From NCBI RefSeq assembly GCF_900095175.1, contig NZ_LT606946.1, forward strand, positions 1,333,417 to 1,397,416: a stretch of DNA of 64,000 nt. The letters run 5' to 3'. How positions within the stretch are numbered: position 1 is the first letter of the stretch; each line of letters opens with the position of its first letter. This DNA is from Polynucleobacter necessarius. Lineage in GTDB: Bacteria; Pseudomonadota; Gammaproteobacteria; Burkholderiales; Burkholderiaceae. Of the stretch, positions 9,112 through 17,572 are shown piece by piece. The position numbers were made by a program, and so were the translations under genes. The notes under the pieces were generated by a model. That model did not search any database, was not told the origin of the DNA, and was given only the letters and a program-made list of their open reading frames with translations.

Positions 9112-10086
9112 ATGGCTAATTTACCTAACGTTGTCATTCTTGGCGACTATGAGCACGCCCTCCGTCGCTTTTCCAATTGGGACAAAGTAGATCGGCAGTG
9201 CCATATCACCATTCACCATGAACCCCTTCATGGTGAAGCCCTATATGAAGCAGTTAAAGATGCGGATGTGATTGTGCTGGTGAGGGATCGCACCCCTTTT
9301 AATGAAGCCCTGATTGCTCACCTCCCAAAGCTGAAGTTATTCCTATTTACCGGCAAGCGTAACGGTACCCTAGATGCATCTGCCTTGATATCACGCAATA
9401 TTCCGGTTGCCTGCACGCCAGGAGGCCCCTCCAAGGAAACCACTACCGAGCTGACTTGGGCTTTAATCCTAGGTGCTTCAAAACACTTAGTTCGCCAAAA
9501 TAACTTGTTGCACTCTGGTGGCTGGCGCGATGAGCTCTCTGTTCCACCAATGCTGTCCGGTGAGCGTCTTGGGATTATCGGTTTAGGTTCAATCGGTAGT
9601 GCTGTTGCCAAAGTGGGGCAAGCCTTTGGAATGGAGCTTGTTACTTGGAGCCCCAACATGACAACTAAACGCGCTGCTGCCCAAAATGTCAAGTCGGTCG
9701 GTCTAGAAGAGCTTCTGAAAACATCTAAGGTTATTAGCCTGCATCTGGTAGCCGGACCAAAAACAAAGGGGTTAATTGGCGCCCAAGAATTAGCGATGAT
9801 GCGGTCCGACGCGCTGCTAGTGAACACCTCACGCTCCGCCCTCATTGATACACAGGCCCTGCAAGACGCGCTAGCCGCTGGTAGGCCCGGTCAAGCAGCG
9901 ATTGATGTGTTTGAGATTGAGCCACTCCCCACAAATGATGCCCTAAGAAACATCCCCAATTTACTCACCACGCCTCACCTAGGATTTGTGGCTGAGCCTG
10001 TTTTTGCAATGTTCTCCAAAGGAATTGTTGATACTCTAGAGGCATGGCTCGAGCACAAGCCGCTACCGTATCCATTTGAGCCTTAA
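9112..10086 (+). CDS. D-isomer-specific 2-hydroxyacid dehydrogenase
   Basis: The 324-residue NAD(P)-dependent dehydrogenase has the two-domain fold of the D-2-hydroxyacid family. The NAD-binding loop is GIIGLGSIGSAVA. The catalytic Arg is in NTSRSALID, the Glu in EIEPLP and the His in TTPHLGF. Substrate is unknown; phosphoglycerate, glyoxylate or other 2-oxoacids are all possible. Its last codons overlap the TTG start of the chromate-transporter gene by 11 bases. It is intact, unlike the paralogous gene at 15669. Confidence 0.88.
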   Translation: MANLPNVVILGDYEHALRRFSNWDKVDRQCHITIHHEPLHGEALYEAVKDADVIVLVRDRTPFNEALIAHLPKLKLFLFTGKRNGTLDASALISRNIPVACTPGGPSKETTTELTWALILGASKHLVRQNNLLHSGGWRDELSVPPMLSGERLGIIGLGSIGSAVAKVGQAFGMELVTWSPNMTTKRAAAQNVKSVGLEELLKTSKVISLHLVAGPKTKGLIGAQELAMMRSDALLVNTSRSALIDTQALQDALAAGRPGQAAIDVFEIEPLPTNDALRNIPNLLTTPHLGFVAEPVFAMFSKGIVDTLEAWLEHKPLPYPFEP

Positions 10087-10633
10087 TCATTCTTTGAAGA
10101 CACTTACCCCAACCGAATTATTCATTAGCTTCAGCAAAATCGGTATGTCTGGTTTTGGTGGCGTCCTGCCATGGGCACGACGCACACTAGTTGAGCAAGA
10201 CAAAATTCTCACATCTGAAGAATTCAGCTCCATCTTGGGTATTTGCCAGATTGTTCCTGGCCCAAATATTGTCAACCTAGCAGTGTGTATTGGCTCACGC
10301 TTTGGTGGAGCCAGGGATGCTTTTGCAGCAGTTGCAGGTCTAACACTAGGGCCAATTTGTATCGTCATGCTGCTGGCACTCTTGTATACCCACTATAGCT
10401 ATTTGGAATCGGCTCAAGGAGCACTCCGAGGAATATCTGCCGTTGGGGTTGGTTTAATCGCCTCTACTGGCATCAAGATGTTACGTGATGAGTTGCGCTT
10501 TCCGGCAATGCTCCTAGTGGTGCTTGTGACTGTAATTGCTGCCAGCTATTACCAGCTGGGTCTTGGCTGGGTGGTATTAATTGCATCACCACTTGCTTGG
10601 ATTTTGGCGCAAAAGAAAGCTCGCAAACTATGA
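10076..10633 (+). CDS. Chromate transporter, first half-size subunit (ChrA family)
   Basis: The 185-residue membrane protein of the CHR family begins at a TTG inside the end of the previous gene. It carries the family signature FSKIGMSGFGGVLPW and a CQIVPGPNIVNLA motif, followed by four or five hydrophobic helices. Short-chain CHR proteins work as a pair encoded by adjacent genes, one domain each. This subunit overlaps the second by ATGA at 10630. The reading frame is intact, but its partner is frameshifted, so it is probably useless on its own. Confidence 0.85.
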   Translation: MSLNHSLKTLTPTELFISFSKIGMSGFGGVLPWARRTLVEQDKILTSEEFSSILGICQIVPGPNIVNLAVCIGSRFGGARDAFAAVAGLTLGPICIVMLLALLYTHYSYLESAQGALRGISAVGVGLIASTGIKMLRDELRFPAMLLVVLVTVIAASYYQLGLGWVVLIASPLAWILAQKKARKL

Positions 10634-11095
10634 GTATTTTTCTAAGCCTGTTTCTCAAGCTATCGACTTTTTCGCTCATTGCCTTTGGCGGAGTAAATGC
10701 GCTACTTCCCAGCCTGCTCAATTTATCGGTTTACCAAGAGCATTGGATAGACCTTCAAACTTTTGCTGATTATTTTGCAATTGCTCAAGCCGCTCCAGGG
10801 CCGAACTTCATGACAGTCACACTGATTGGCTGGCATGTCTATGGAGTTTTAGGGGGGGCTGATTGCAACTATTGCTATTTCATGGCCCTCCTCTATCTTG
10901 GTGTATCACTTGCAGCGTCTTATCCTAAGAATGAGAGATGAGCACAAAAAGAAGTCTATTCAATATGCAGCGGCAGCTCTTGCCATTGGCTTAGTGCTTT
11001 CTTCGGCATGGCAAATTGCGCTACAAATTAATCACAGCTATGCGGCGTATGCACTCACACTCATCACCATTGGGGTTACTGCTTTTACTCGCTAG
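10630..11095 (+). pseudogene. Chromate transporter, second half-size subunit, frameshifted in a G7 tract
   Basis: From the ATG at 10630 the frame reads MSIFLSLFLKLSTFSLIAFG, with FAIAQAAPGPNFM, the second CHR signature. It then shifts at the run of seven G at 10852-10858. With six G the sequence continues GVLGGLIATIAISWPSS and joins the frame ending at 11095. The uncorrected frame stops at 10941. A single extra G is the only lesion seen. The C-terminal helices in the second frame are well conserved, so the change is recent. Confidence 0.85.
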
Positions 11096-11179
11096 CACCC
11101 TTTATATTTAATCGGGCTCGGTACAATCTTGGGCGCCATAGGGCTTGTTTAACCACCAGAATTAGCCCATTCGAAAAGC

Positions 11180-11558
11180 TTACTTCAGCGCCTGGTAGGT
11201 CAAAATACCCAAGAATGTTAAGGCGAGCGAGCCAAACAAATTTAAGAGTGCAGTACCTAGCGCCCACGTCATTTCACCGCGCTGCATAAAGCCGACAACA
11301 TCAGCAGAAAAACTAGAGAAAGTTGTGAGGCCGCCCAAGAACCCAGTAATGATGAATAACTTCCATTCAGGGGAAAGGCTGGGGTTATTGCCAAAAAAAG
11401 CTACCGCAATGCCAATTAAGTAACCACCAACCATATTAGAAATAAAAGTTCCCAAAGGAAGCGTCGCTGCAAGGCTCACTGTTGCAAGATTAAACCCCGC
11501 CCCTCAGCAAGGCTCCGAGACCAGCACCACAGAAGATTGCAAGAATAGATAGCCACAT
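11180..11558 (-). pseudogene. crcB: CrcB/Fluc fluoride channel, frameshifted
   Basis: CrcB proteins are small dual-topology fluoride exporters. The frame from the ATG at 11558 reads MWLSILAIFCGAGLGALLR and then hits a stop. Removing one base from the C4 run at 11500-11503 (plus strand) gives LLRAGFNLATVSLAATLPLG and joins the open frame with SNMVGGYLIG and FLGGLTTFSSFSAD, the family signatures. The full protein would be about 125 residues. It follows the dioxygenase gene by 9 bases on the same strand. Fluoride export by this gene is presumably lost. Confidence 0.88.
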
Positions 11559-11567
11559 GATAATTAT

Positions 11568-12347
11568 TTATTGAATTGAAAAAGTAAGCATACCGATGGA
11601 ACCCATTTCTACTCCATCCACTAATACTTTAGGCGCCTCATCGCGTTCTTGCAAAGCAAGGATATACAAGGCAGGCCAATAATGTTCCGGGGTCGGAATA
11701 GACAAATGAGCAGAGTCGCCAAATTGCTCCCAATGAATTAAAGTCTCATGGTGACCAACCTTCATCTCTGAAACAAAGAAATCATTGAACTCTCTAGCCC
11801 ATGGATAGGGTGTTACACCCTCCCCCCAATCAATAGTGCGTAAGTTATGCACAACATTGCCACTCGCCAAAATCAGAATATTCTCATCACGCAAAGGACG
11901 TAACTTCTTGGCAAGTTCGTAGTGCTCACCCGCAGACATTGAGCCATCTAAACTCAACTGAACTATAGGAACATCAGCATCGGGATAAAGGTATTTGAGG
12001 ACAGACCAGGCACCATGATCAATACCCCATTCATTCTCCTCAAGAACAACAGGAACATCGAGTAAGTCTTTAACTCGATCAGCTAACGCGGGACTGCCAG
12101 GTGCTGGATATTGAATATCAAACAAGGCCTGGGGAAATCCGCCAAAGTCATGAATTGTTTTAGGTTTAGGCATTGCGGTAACCCATACTCCCCGGGTTAC
12201 CCAATGGGCCGAGATGACTAGGATGACATCTGGGCGTTTAAGCGATTTACCAAGACTGGCCCATGCCGCTGTGTAGCGATTGGGCTCAATAGCGTACATC
12301 GGACTGCCATGGCCTGCAAATACTGCAGGTTGGCGATGGCTAGTCAT
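11568..12347 (-). CDS. DODA-type extradiol aromatic ring-opening dioxygenase (LigB/YgiD family)
   Basis: The 259-residue class III extradiol dioxygenase is related to 4,5-DOPA dioxygenase (YgiD). The N-terminal AVFAGHGSPM and SAHWVTRG supply the metal-binding His residues. GIDHGAWSVLKYLYP and SGNVVHNLR carry further conserved His. The family opens catechol-type rings using Zn or Fe. The in vivo substrate here is unknown. It is followed closely by crcB and preceded by a small membrane-protein gene on the same strand. It is intact. Confidence 0.85.
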   Translation of the reverse strand: MTSHRQPAVFAGHGSPMYAIEPNRYTAAWASLGKSLKRPDVILVISAHWVTRGVWVTAMPKPKTIHDFGGFPQALFDIQYPAPGSPALADRVKDLLDVPVVLEENEWGIDHGAWSVLKYLYPDADVPIVQLSLDGSMSAGEHYELAKKLRPLRDENILILASGNVVHNLRTIDWGEGVTPYPWAREFNDFFVSEMKVGHHETLIHWEQFGDSAHLSIPTPEHYWPALYILALQERDEAPKVLVDGVEMGSIGMLTFSIQ

Positions 12348-12356
12348 TAATGCAGA

Positions 12357-12494
12357 TTAGCCGAATACGTAACCAGTATGAGCTGCAACCAATGCAAACA
12401 AAATAGCCAAGCTAGTGGCGGCTGCCAACATCACGATCAAAGTGATGATTTTCTTATTGACTTCGTCTTTCGACTCTTTATGCCATTCGTTCAT
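12357..12494 (-). CDS. Small single-span membrane protein, 45 residues
   Basis: A short frame starts with ATG at 12494 after an AGGA box: MNEWHKESKDEVNKK, then one hydrophobic helix of about 22 residues, ending AHTGYVFG. A charged, probably cytoplasmic N-terminus with a C-terminal anchor is visible. It lies 9 bases upstream of the dioxygenase gene on the same strand. The ribosome-binding site and clean amphipathic layout support a real gene. No family was recognised. Confidence 0.65.
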   Translation of the reverse strand: MNEWHKESKDEVNKKIITLIVMLAAATSLAILFALVAAHTGYVFG

Positions 12495-12538
12495 GCTAAA
12501 TCCTCATTAAACACATTAATTAGTGTTGCAATTATCCA

Positions 12539-12706
12539 CTATCGGCCGCGGCCAGCCTTACGCATCACGCCTTTTCCGCCGCCAAAGCCTGCTTGAGGCC
12601 TTCCGCCAGGACCAGATGGGCCTTTTGGGGCTGGTGGACGGGCTACCGGCTTAGCTACTACTGGCTTAGCCGGGGTTTTTGATTCAGGTTTTTTATCATC
12701 AGTCAC
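12539..12706 (-). CDS. Small basic Pro/Gly-rich protein, 55 residues, GTG start
   Basis: The frame starts at GTG (12706) after a strong TAGGAG box 6 bases upstream: VTDDKKPESKTPAKP, with repeated AKPV and PxPKGPSGPGG elements, and ends in a basic tail RKAGRGR. It is lysine-, proline- and glycine-rich with no membrane segment and is likely disordered and nucleic-acid-binding by composition. It lies 44 bases upstream of the small membrane-protein gene. No known family is identified. Confidence 0.6.
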   Translation of the reverse strand: MTDDKKPESKTPAKPVVAKPVARPPAPKGPSGPGGRPQAGFGGGKGVMRKAGRGR

Positions 12707-12734
12707 TTTTTGCTCCTATGGATATCATATTGCC

Positions 12735-13397
12735 ATGATTACTGACTATTCTATCCAAGCTATCGCTATTAATGCGATTCCTTTGATTTTTGCCATCACC
12801 ATCCATGAGGCAGCACATGGCTATGCAGCCCGCTACTTTGGTGACAATACCGCATATATGCTGGGCAGAGTCAGCTTGAACCCCATTAAACATATAGATC
12901 CAGTGGGCACCATCCTGATCCCCCTGATGTTGATTTTGGCAAGCTCACCATTTTTAATCGGCTACGCCAAGCCAGTACCGGTGAACTTTGGGCGCTTGCG
13001 CAACCCCCGAATTGACTCAATTTGGGTAGTCCTAGCAGGACCTGGCTCAAATTTCGCTCAAGCCCTCATTTGGGCCATTTTCTTGATTACTCTCATTGGA
13101 TTTGGAGTTAATGAGCGGTTCCTATTGGGAATGTCACAAGCTGGCATTACTTGGAATTTAGTGCTCATGGTGTTTAATCTGTTCCCCCTACCACCCTTAG
13201 ACGGGGGTCGCATTCTATCCAGCCTTTTGCCGGCGCGCCAATCGATTGCCTTGGGCAAGCTGGAGCCCTGGGGCTTCTTCATTGTTCTTGGGCTTGTATT
13301 TACCGGTGTCATTGGCAGTTTTTGGATGGAGCCTTTGATCGCCTTCTTTAAGTCCATCCTCTACTTCGTAACGCTGCCATTACAGATGGTTTTCTAA
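12735..13397 (+). CDS. Site-2 protease family (M50) membrane metalloprotease
   Basis: The 220-residue integral membrane protein contains the zinc motif HEAAH (in ITIHEAAHGYAARYFGD) in its first helix. The second metal-ligand motif NLFPLPPLDGGRIL lies near residue 150. There are about five or six hydrophobic segments and no PDZ domain, which places it with the small PDZ-less S2P proteases rather than RseP. The substrate is unknown. The gene is divergent from the small basic-protein gene across 28 bases and is intact. Confidence 0.88.
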   Translation: MITDYSIQAIAINAIPLIFAITIHEAAHGYAARYFGDNTAYMLGRVSLNPIKHIDPVGTILIPLMLILASSPFLIGYAKPVPVNFGRLRNPRIDSIWVVLAGPGSNFAQALIWAIFLITLIGFGVNERFLLGMSQAGITWNLVLMVFNLFPLPPLDGGRILSSLLPARQSIALGKLEPWGFFIVLGLVFTGVIGSFWMEPLIAFFKSILYFVTLPLQMVF

Positions 13398-13486
13398 ATA
13401 AACTCCAACTGCAAGGATCGGCATTCGAGAGTATGCTGAGCAGATAGAACCTCACCCCCATATTTAATGAAATGACTGGAGCCCTT

Positions 13487-13925
13487 ATGAAACTCAAGCA
13501 CCTTGTTTTAGCAACGCTTGCACCAACATTATTGGTAAGCGGAATCGCGTATGCGCAGTTCAAAAAACCAGAAGATGCCATTAAGTATCGCCAAAGTGTT
13601 TATACGGTGATGGCTAATTCTTTCGGAAAAATTGGCGCAGTAGTCAAGGGTGAAGCGCCATTTAATAAAGATGAGGTGACCAAGAATGCAGCGGTTGTTG
13701 CTATGCTCTCCACTTTGCCATGGCAAGCATTTGGTCCCGGCACTGAGGGCGGCAACGCACTTCCAGGCGTTTGGTCAGATAACGCTAAATTTAAAGCTGC
13801 CGGAGAAAAAATGCAGCTTGCCGTGGCGAACCTCAATACTGCAGCACAGTCAGGCGATCAAGAAGGCCTTTGGTGCAGCTGGTGCTACCTGCAAAGGTTG
13901 CCATGATGACTTTAAGAAAAAGTAA
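13487..13925 (+). pseudogene. Cytochrome c' (class II c-type cytochrome), broken near the haem motif
   Basis: The frame from the ATG at 13487 has a signal peptide (MKLKHLVLATLAPTLL ... AYA) and a four-helix cytochrome c' body, but after AAQSGDQE at about 13864 it misses the haem site and stops at 13906. The haem motif CKGCH and the end HDDFKKK lie in the +1 frame, stopping at 13925. The shift sits at GCGATCAAGAAGG (13854-13866). An 11-bp deletion between two GCGATCAAGAA copies would explain it and restore GDQEAIKKAFG, though other net changes of one frame are possible. It abuts the convergent b561 gene. Confidence 0.82.
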
Positions 13926-14605
13926 TCAGCCCTTGATGAAGTAAACCAGAATTAACGCGAGCAGGCTCAGCAGCAATAAAGCCAAGCCGCGTTGCAGTCC
14001 TCCATCCCTGGAGGCTTGACCCAAGTCAGATGGCAGATACTTTGCCTGCTCGCTTGGGTCAATTTCTTTATCACCCACTAGCATGGGTTTGATTAAATTC
14101 TCGCCTTTGAATTTTTGGTAATACACAATCGCACAAAGATGGAGTGCGATCAATATGATGAGGATGTTCTCATTGATGTGGTGAATTGAGGTTAGTAGCT
14201 GAACCGTATCATTCGAAACATATTTTGCAAACGGTCCCTCAAAAGCGATATCGTCATTTGCAAATAAACCAGTTACAGCCTGAAGGCCAACTGAAAAAAG
14301 TAAACCCAAAACGGATAAAGCGCCTAGAGGGTTATGACCAAGACCAGCCTTGGTTTTACCTAATAGGTAATCAATTAGCTCTTTAGGGCTTGGAACAAAA
14401 TAAATAAGCGAGCATGGTATGAACCAATCAAGCCCCAACAGAATCGAAAAATAATTAAGCTCAGAACGCAGTAACCGACTAGCGCATGGAACTCCATAGC
14501 ATTGCCGCCAATCTTGACGGTAATAAAGCTCAGAACAATGCAAATCACCAAAAGCCAATGAAACAGGCGAATCGGCAAATCCCATACACGAATGATTTTT
14601 TTCAT
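13926..14605 (-). pseudogene. Cytochrome b561 family protein, frameshifted
   Basis: From the ATG at 14605 the frame reads MKKIIRVWDLPIRLFHW, the first b561 helix with its haem His, then FHALVGY, and it goes wrong after GSYHAR. The rest (IYFVPSPKELIDYLLG, GHNPLGALSVLGLL, SIHHINENILI) lies in another frame up to the stop at 13926. Adding one T at 14406-14407 (AA on the plus strand) gives HARFIYFVPS. One 1-bp deletion is therefore enough. Membrane b561 proteins of this type commonly pair with cytochrome c', and here both are broken. Confidence 0.85.
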
Positions 14606-14643
14606 CTGTGCAGAATAAATCAATGCAGGCACCACCACCTGAT

Positions 14644-15585
14644 TTATTTAATTTCAGGAATATCTTTTTGAATAATCTTGAGGCCTGCACGTAAAGCCTC
14701 TTGATAACGCTCTCGCTCTGCTTTCATAGTCTCTGCAGTCCAAGAATAGAATCCCTCGCCGGTTTTCATACCTAACTTACCGCTAGCAATCCGGTCACTT
14801 AAGCATTTTGCAATATCAGGCGAGTTGTTCAGGGTTGGATATATCGTTGCCCCGCCTGCACCATGAACATCCAGCCCCGCATGGTCTCTCTGCATTGCAG
14901 GGCCTGCGGCAATGTAACGAAAGCCAAAGTCAAAGCGAACAGCCTTGTCGATGTCTTTCAAGCTAGCGATGCCAGCATCGACCATGGCAAAAGCTTCGCA
15001 TGATAAAGCATGTTGCAAACGGTTAGCCAGAAAACCTGGTAGATCTTTTTTCACGGTAACGGGAACCATGCCACAAGCTGTCATCAGACGAGAAAGGCTT
15101 TCGCCAACCATGGGAGAAGTCTTCTCCCCATAAACTACCTCAACGCAAGGCACTAAATGCGCAGGCATGAAGAAGTGCAAACCAATCATTCGTGCAGCTG
15201 TCTTTAATCCTCTTAAGATATCACTAATTGGAAAGCTGGCGCTGTTACTGACTAGGACTGCTTCTGGTTTTGCGTACTGCTCCAGCTTGGCAAATAACTC
15301 TTGCTTAATATCCAAGCGTTCGGGGACGCACTCAATCACCAAATCAATCTCAGACCAATCTATTTCTTCCAAGGAGCCAGCAGTTGACAGCAAATGCAGG
15401 CGACGCTCGTAACCCAAGTCAATCATGGTGTTAGCAAAGTAGTCTGGCAAAAGTGCTCGACGCTCTGTGGTTGGCTCCAACACCTGCACAGCGCAACCCC
15501 CGCGTGCGCATACGGCTGCTACATCAGCACCCATAGTGCCGCCACCGACAATGACGACCTTTGTTTCAGACGGGGTAAACAACAT
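14644..15585 (-). CDS. 3-hydroxyacyl-CoA dehydrogenase-family protein (first paralogue)
   Basis: The 313-residue NAD-dependent dehydrogenase starts at the ATG at 15585, 8 bases after AGGAG. An ATG two codons earlier is too close to the box. The N-terminal Rossmann loop is VVIVGGGTMGADVA, the conserved LVIECVPERL region follows, and the catalytic His region is SNSASFPISDI / HFFMPAHLVP. The C-terminal 3HCDH domain starts near DLPGFLANRLQHAL. Single-domain members oxidise 3-hydroxy acids or their CoA esters (carnitine, gulonate, hydroxybutyryl-CoA), so the substrate is open. It is paralogous to the gene at 21749. Confidence 0.85.
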   Translation of the reverse strand: MLFTPSETKVVIVGGGTMGADVAAVCARGGCAVQVLEPTTERRALLPDYFANTMIDLGYERRLHLLSTAGSLEEIDWSEIDLVIECVPERLDIKQELFAKLEQYAKPEAVLVSNSASFPISDILRGLKTAARMIGLHFFMPAHLVPCVEVVYGEKTSPMVGESLSRLMTACGMVPVTVKKDLPGFLANRLQHALSCEAFAMVDAGIASLKDIDKAVRFDFGFRYIAAGPAMQRDHAGLDVHGAGGATIYPTLNNSPDIAKCLSDRIASGKLGMKTGEGFYSWTAETMKAERERYQEALRAGLKIIQKDIPEIK

Positions 15586-15668
15586 TTCCATTTCTCCTTC
15601 GGTGTAAGATAAGGATTACAAATCTTCTTACAATGATTTCATTATTCCAATAAAAAAGTAATTGAGGC

Positions 15669-16604
15669 ATGATCCCAGTCAATTCAGTACTGCAGGTCGG
15701 ACAATTTCCTGAGGTAATGCAAGCGGTAATTGACCAGCGCATTACCCCAGTTCGATATCCAGACCTCAACTCCAGCATTCCGCCCGGCTCTTACGAGAGC
15801 ATTTTGATTCGCTCAAACACCCAGTTACCTGTCGAATTACTCGAGAAACTCCCCTAGTAAAGATGGTGGCTACTTGTGGGGTGGGCTACGACAACCTTCC
15901 ATTGGATTACCTCAAGGCGAAGGGAATCAAAGCCAGTAATACCCCAGGCGTTTTAAATGACGCTGTTTGTGAACTGGCGATCGGCATGATGTTTGGCTTA
16001 TTGCGTCGTATACCCCAAGCGCATGAATTTGTTAAAAGTGCAGCCTGGTCAAAAGGTTTATTTACGGTTACCACCACTCTTGCCGGCAAGAGCATCGGCA
16101 TTGCAGGAATGGGCCGCATCGGACAAGACCTGGCTAAGCGCCTAGAAGCATTCAATGTCAAGATTGCCTACACTGGCCCAAGCCGTAAGGAAGTCCCATA
16201 TGAGTACTTCCCCGATATTCAATCTTTAGCCAAGGCATCTGACGTCCTTTTTCTGGCCTGCCCTGTCACCCCAGAAACAGAAAAAATGATCGACGCTGAA
16301 GTCTTAGAGGCCTTAGGCTCTAAGGGCTACCTCATCAATATTGCACGCGGGAGTGTAGTGGATGAGGCTGCACTTTTAGTTGCACTGCAGCAAAAAGTCA
16401 TTGCTGGTGCAGCGTTCGATGTATTTGAAAATGAACCAAACCCAAACATCGGGTTTCTAAATCTTGATAATGTCCTATTAACACCGCATATTGGAAGCGC
16501 CACTTCTGAAACGCGACAATTGATGACAAATTTAGCAATAGATAATTTAGAAGCTTTCTATAATAAAAAATCACTTCTCACTTCTGACAGAAGTAAAAAA
16601 TTAA
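15669..16604 (+). pseudogene. D-2-hydroxyacid dehydrogenase (phosphoglycerate/glyoxylate reductase type), frameshifted
   Basis: The first frame starts at 15669 after GAGG (MIPVNSVLQVGQFPEV) and ends at 15857. The second carries MVATCGVGYDNLP, the NAD loop GIAGMGRIGQDLA, catalytic Arg in NIARGSVVDE, Glu in ENEPNPN and His in TPHIGSAT. Adding one C to the C4 run at 15851-15854 gives EKLPLVKMVATCGVGYDN and joins them. Near 16586 a second, 2-bp loss seems to carry the frame past its natural stop (16602-16604) to 16681, inside the next gene. It is the second gene of this family in the window, and the one that decayed. Confidence 0.82.
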
Positions 16605-16616
16605 AACGGAGTAAGC

Positions 16617-17543
16617 ATGACAATTTCCCTACACCCTTCTACACTACCTGCGGTGCTCTCGCCTGTATTGACTCCATTTAAAGAAGATGGCAGTCCCGAT
16701 GCCCAGAAATTACTGAAACAATGTCAATGGCTTGAGGCCAATGGTGTTGGCCAAGCGATCTTCGGGACAAACTCTGAAGCTAATTCCATGTCTGCCCGCC
16801 AAAAGATGGCTACATTGACAACGCTGGTGGAGGGTGGCTTAAACCCAGCGCACATGATGCCAGGTACGGGCGCTACGTCTATTGATGCCACAGTCAATAT
16901 GACACGTCACGCTCTTGACCATAAATGCGCGGGCGTATTGATGCTGCCACCGTTCTACTACAAAGATATTACTGATGATGGTCTCTTTGCCTACTTCTCA
17001 GAAGTGATTCAAAAGGTTGGTAATGCAGCATTGCAAATTTACATTTACAGTATGCCCCCAGTCACCAAAATTAATCTAAGCCTTTCTTTACTTGAGCGCT
17101 TAGCCAAAGAATATCCAAAAACTGTTATTGGCATGAAAGACAGCTCTGGCGATTGGGCTTATACAGAATCCGTCATCAAGTTATTAGCGCCATCAGGCTT
17201 CCGCGTGTATGCTGGTAGCGAAGTCTTCCTCATGCGTGCCCTTCGTGCAGGAGGGGTTGGTTGTATTTCAGCTACTGCTAACGTAAACCCTAGGGCTATT
17301 GCTGAATTGGCAGCCCATTGGAGAGAATCTGACGTAGATCAACGCCAAGCAGCCTTAGATCAAGTACGCTCTAAATTCGCTCAGTATCAAATGGTTGCCG
17401 GTATGAAAACTGCAGTTGCCCATTTCAGTAAGGATCCAGAGTGGTTACGCGTACGCCCACCACTCATGCAACTCAGCGCGGACCAGCAAACAAAGTTACT
17501 AAGCGAGCTACAAAAAATCAATTTCAGCATGCCAGGCCTTTAA
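16617..17543 (+). CDS. DapA/NanA-family aldolase or dehydratase (class I, Schiff-base lysine)
   Basis: The 308-residue TIM-barrel protein of the dihydrodipicolinate synthase superfamily starts at the ATG at 16617, 6 bases after GGAG. The Schiff-base Lys is in TVIGMKDSSGD, and the conserved Tyr lies in the IYSMPPVT strand. The N-terminal FGTNSEANSMS stands where DapA has GTTGE, so it is not a true DapA. Relatives include 2-keto-3-deoxy sugar-acid aldolases and 5-keto-4-deoxyglucarate dehydratases. It sits between a 2-hydroxyacid dehydrogenase and a TRAP uptake system, which points to catabolism of an imported organic or sugar acid. Confidence 0.85.
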   Translation: MTISLHPSTLPAVLSPVLTPFKEDGSPDAQKLLKQCQWLEANGVGQAIFGTNSEANSMSARQKMATLTTLVEGGLNPAHMMPGTGATSIDATVNMTRHALDHKCAGVLMLPPFYYKDITDDGLFAYFSEVIQKVGNAALQIYIYSMPPVTKINLSLSLLERLAKEYPKTVIGMKDSSGDWAYTESVIKLLAPSGFRVYAGSEVFLMRALRAGGVGCISATANVNPRAIAELAAHWRESDVDQRQAALDQVRSKFAQYQMVAGMKTAVAHFSKDPEWLRVRPPLMQLSADQQTKLLSELQKINFSMPGL

Positions 17544-17572
17544 TTACATAGACGTAAAACAGGAGACAAAAA

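Noticed and set aside
10852-10858. Possible programmed frameshift at the G7 tract of the chromate transporter
   Set aside because: There is no slippery-heptamer context plus stimulatory structure, and many other genes nearby have random slips, so decay is simpler.
11085-11267. 60-codon minus-strand frame overlapping the ends of the chromate transporter and crcB genes
   Set aside because: No family resemblance, and it overlaps the well-supported crcB frame.
16586-16681. C-terminal extension of the 2-hydroxyacid dehydrogenase into the DapA-family gene as a real fusion
   Set aside because: The added residues are the DapA-family gene read in the wrong frame. A 2-bp loss near 16586 explains it, and the normal stop is at 16602.
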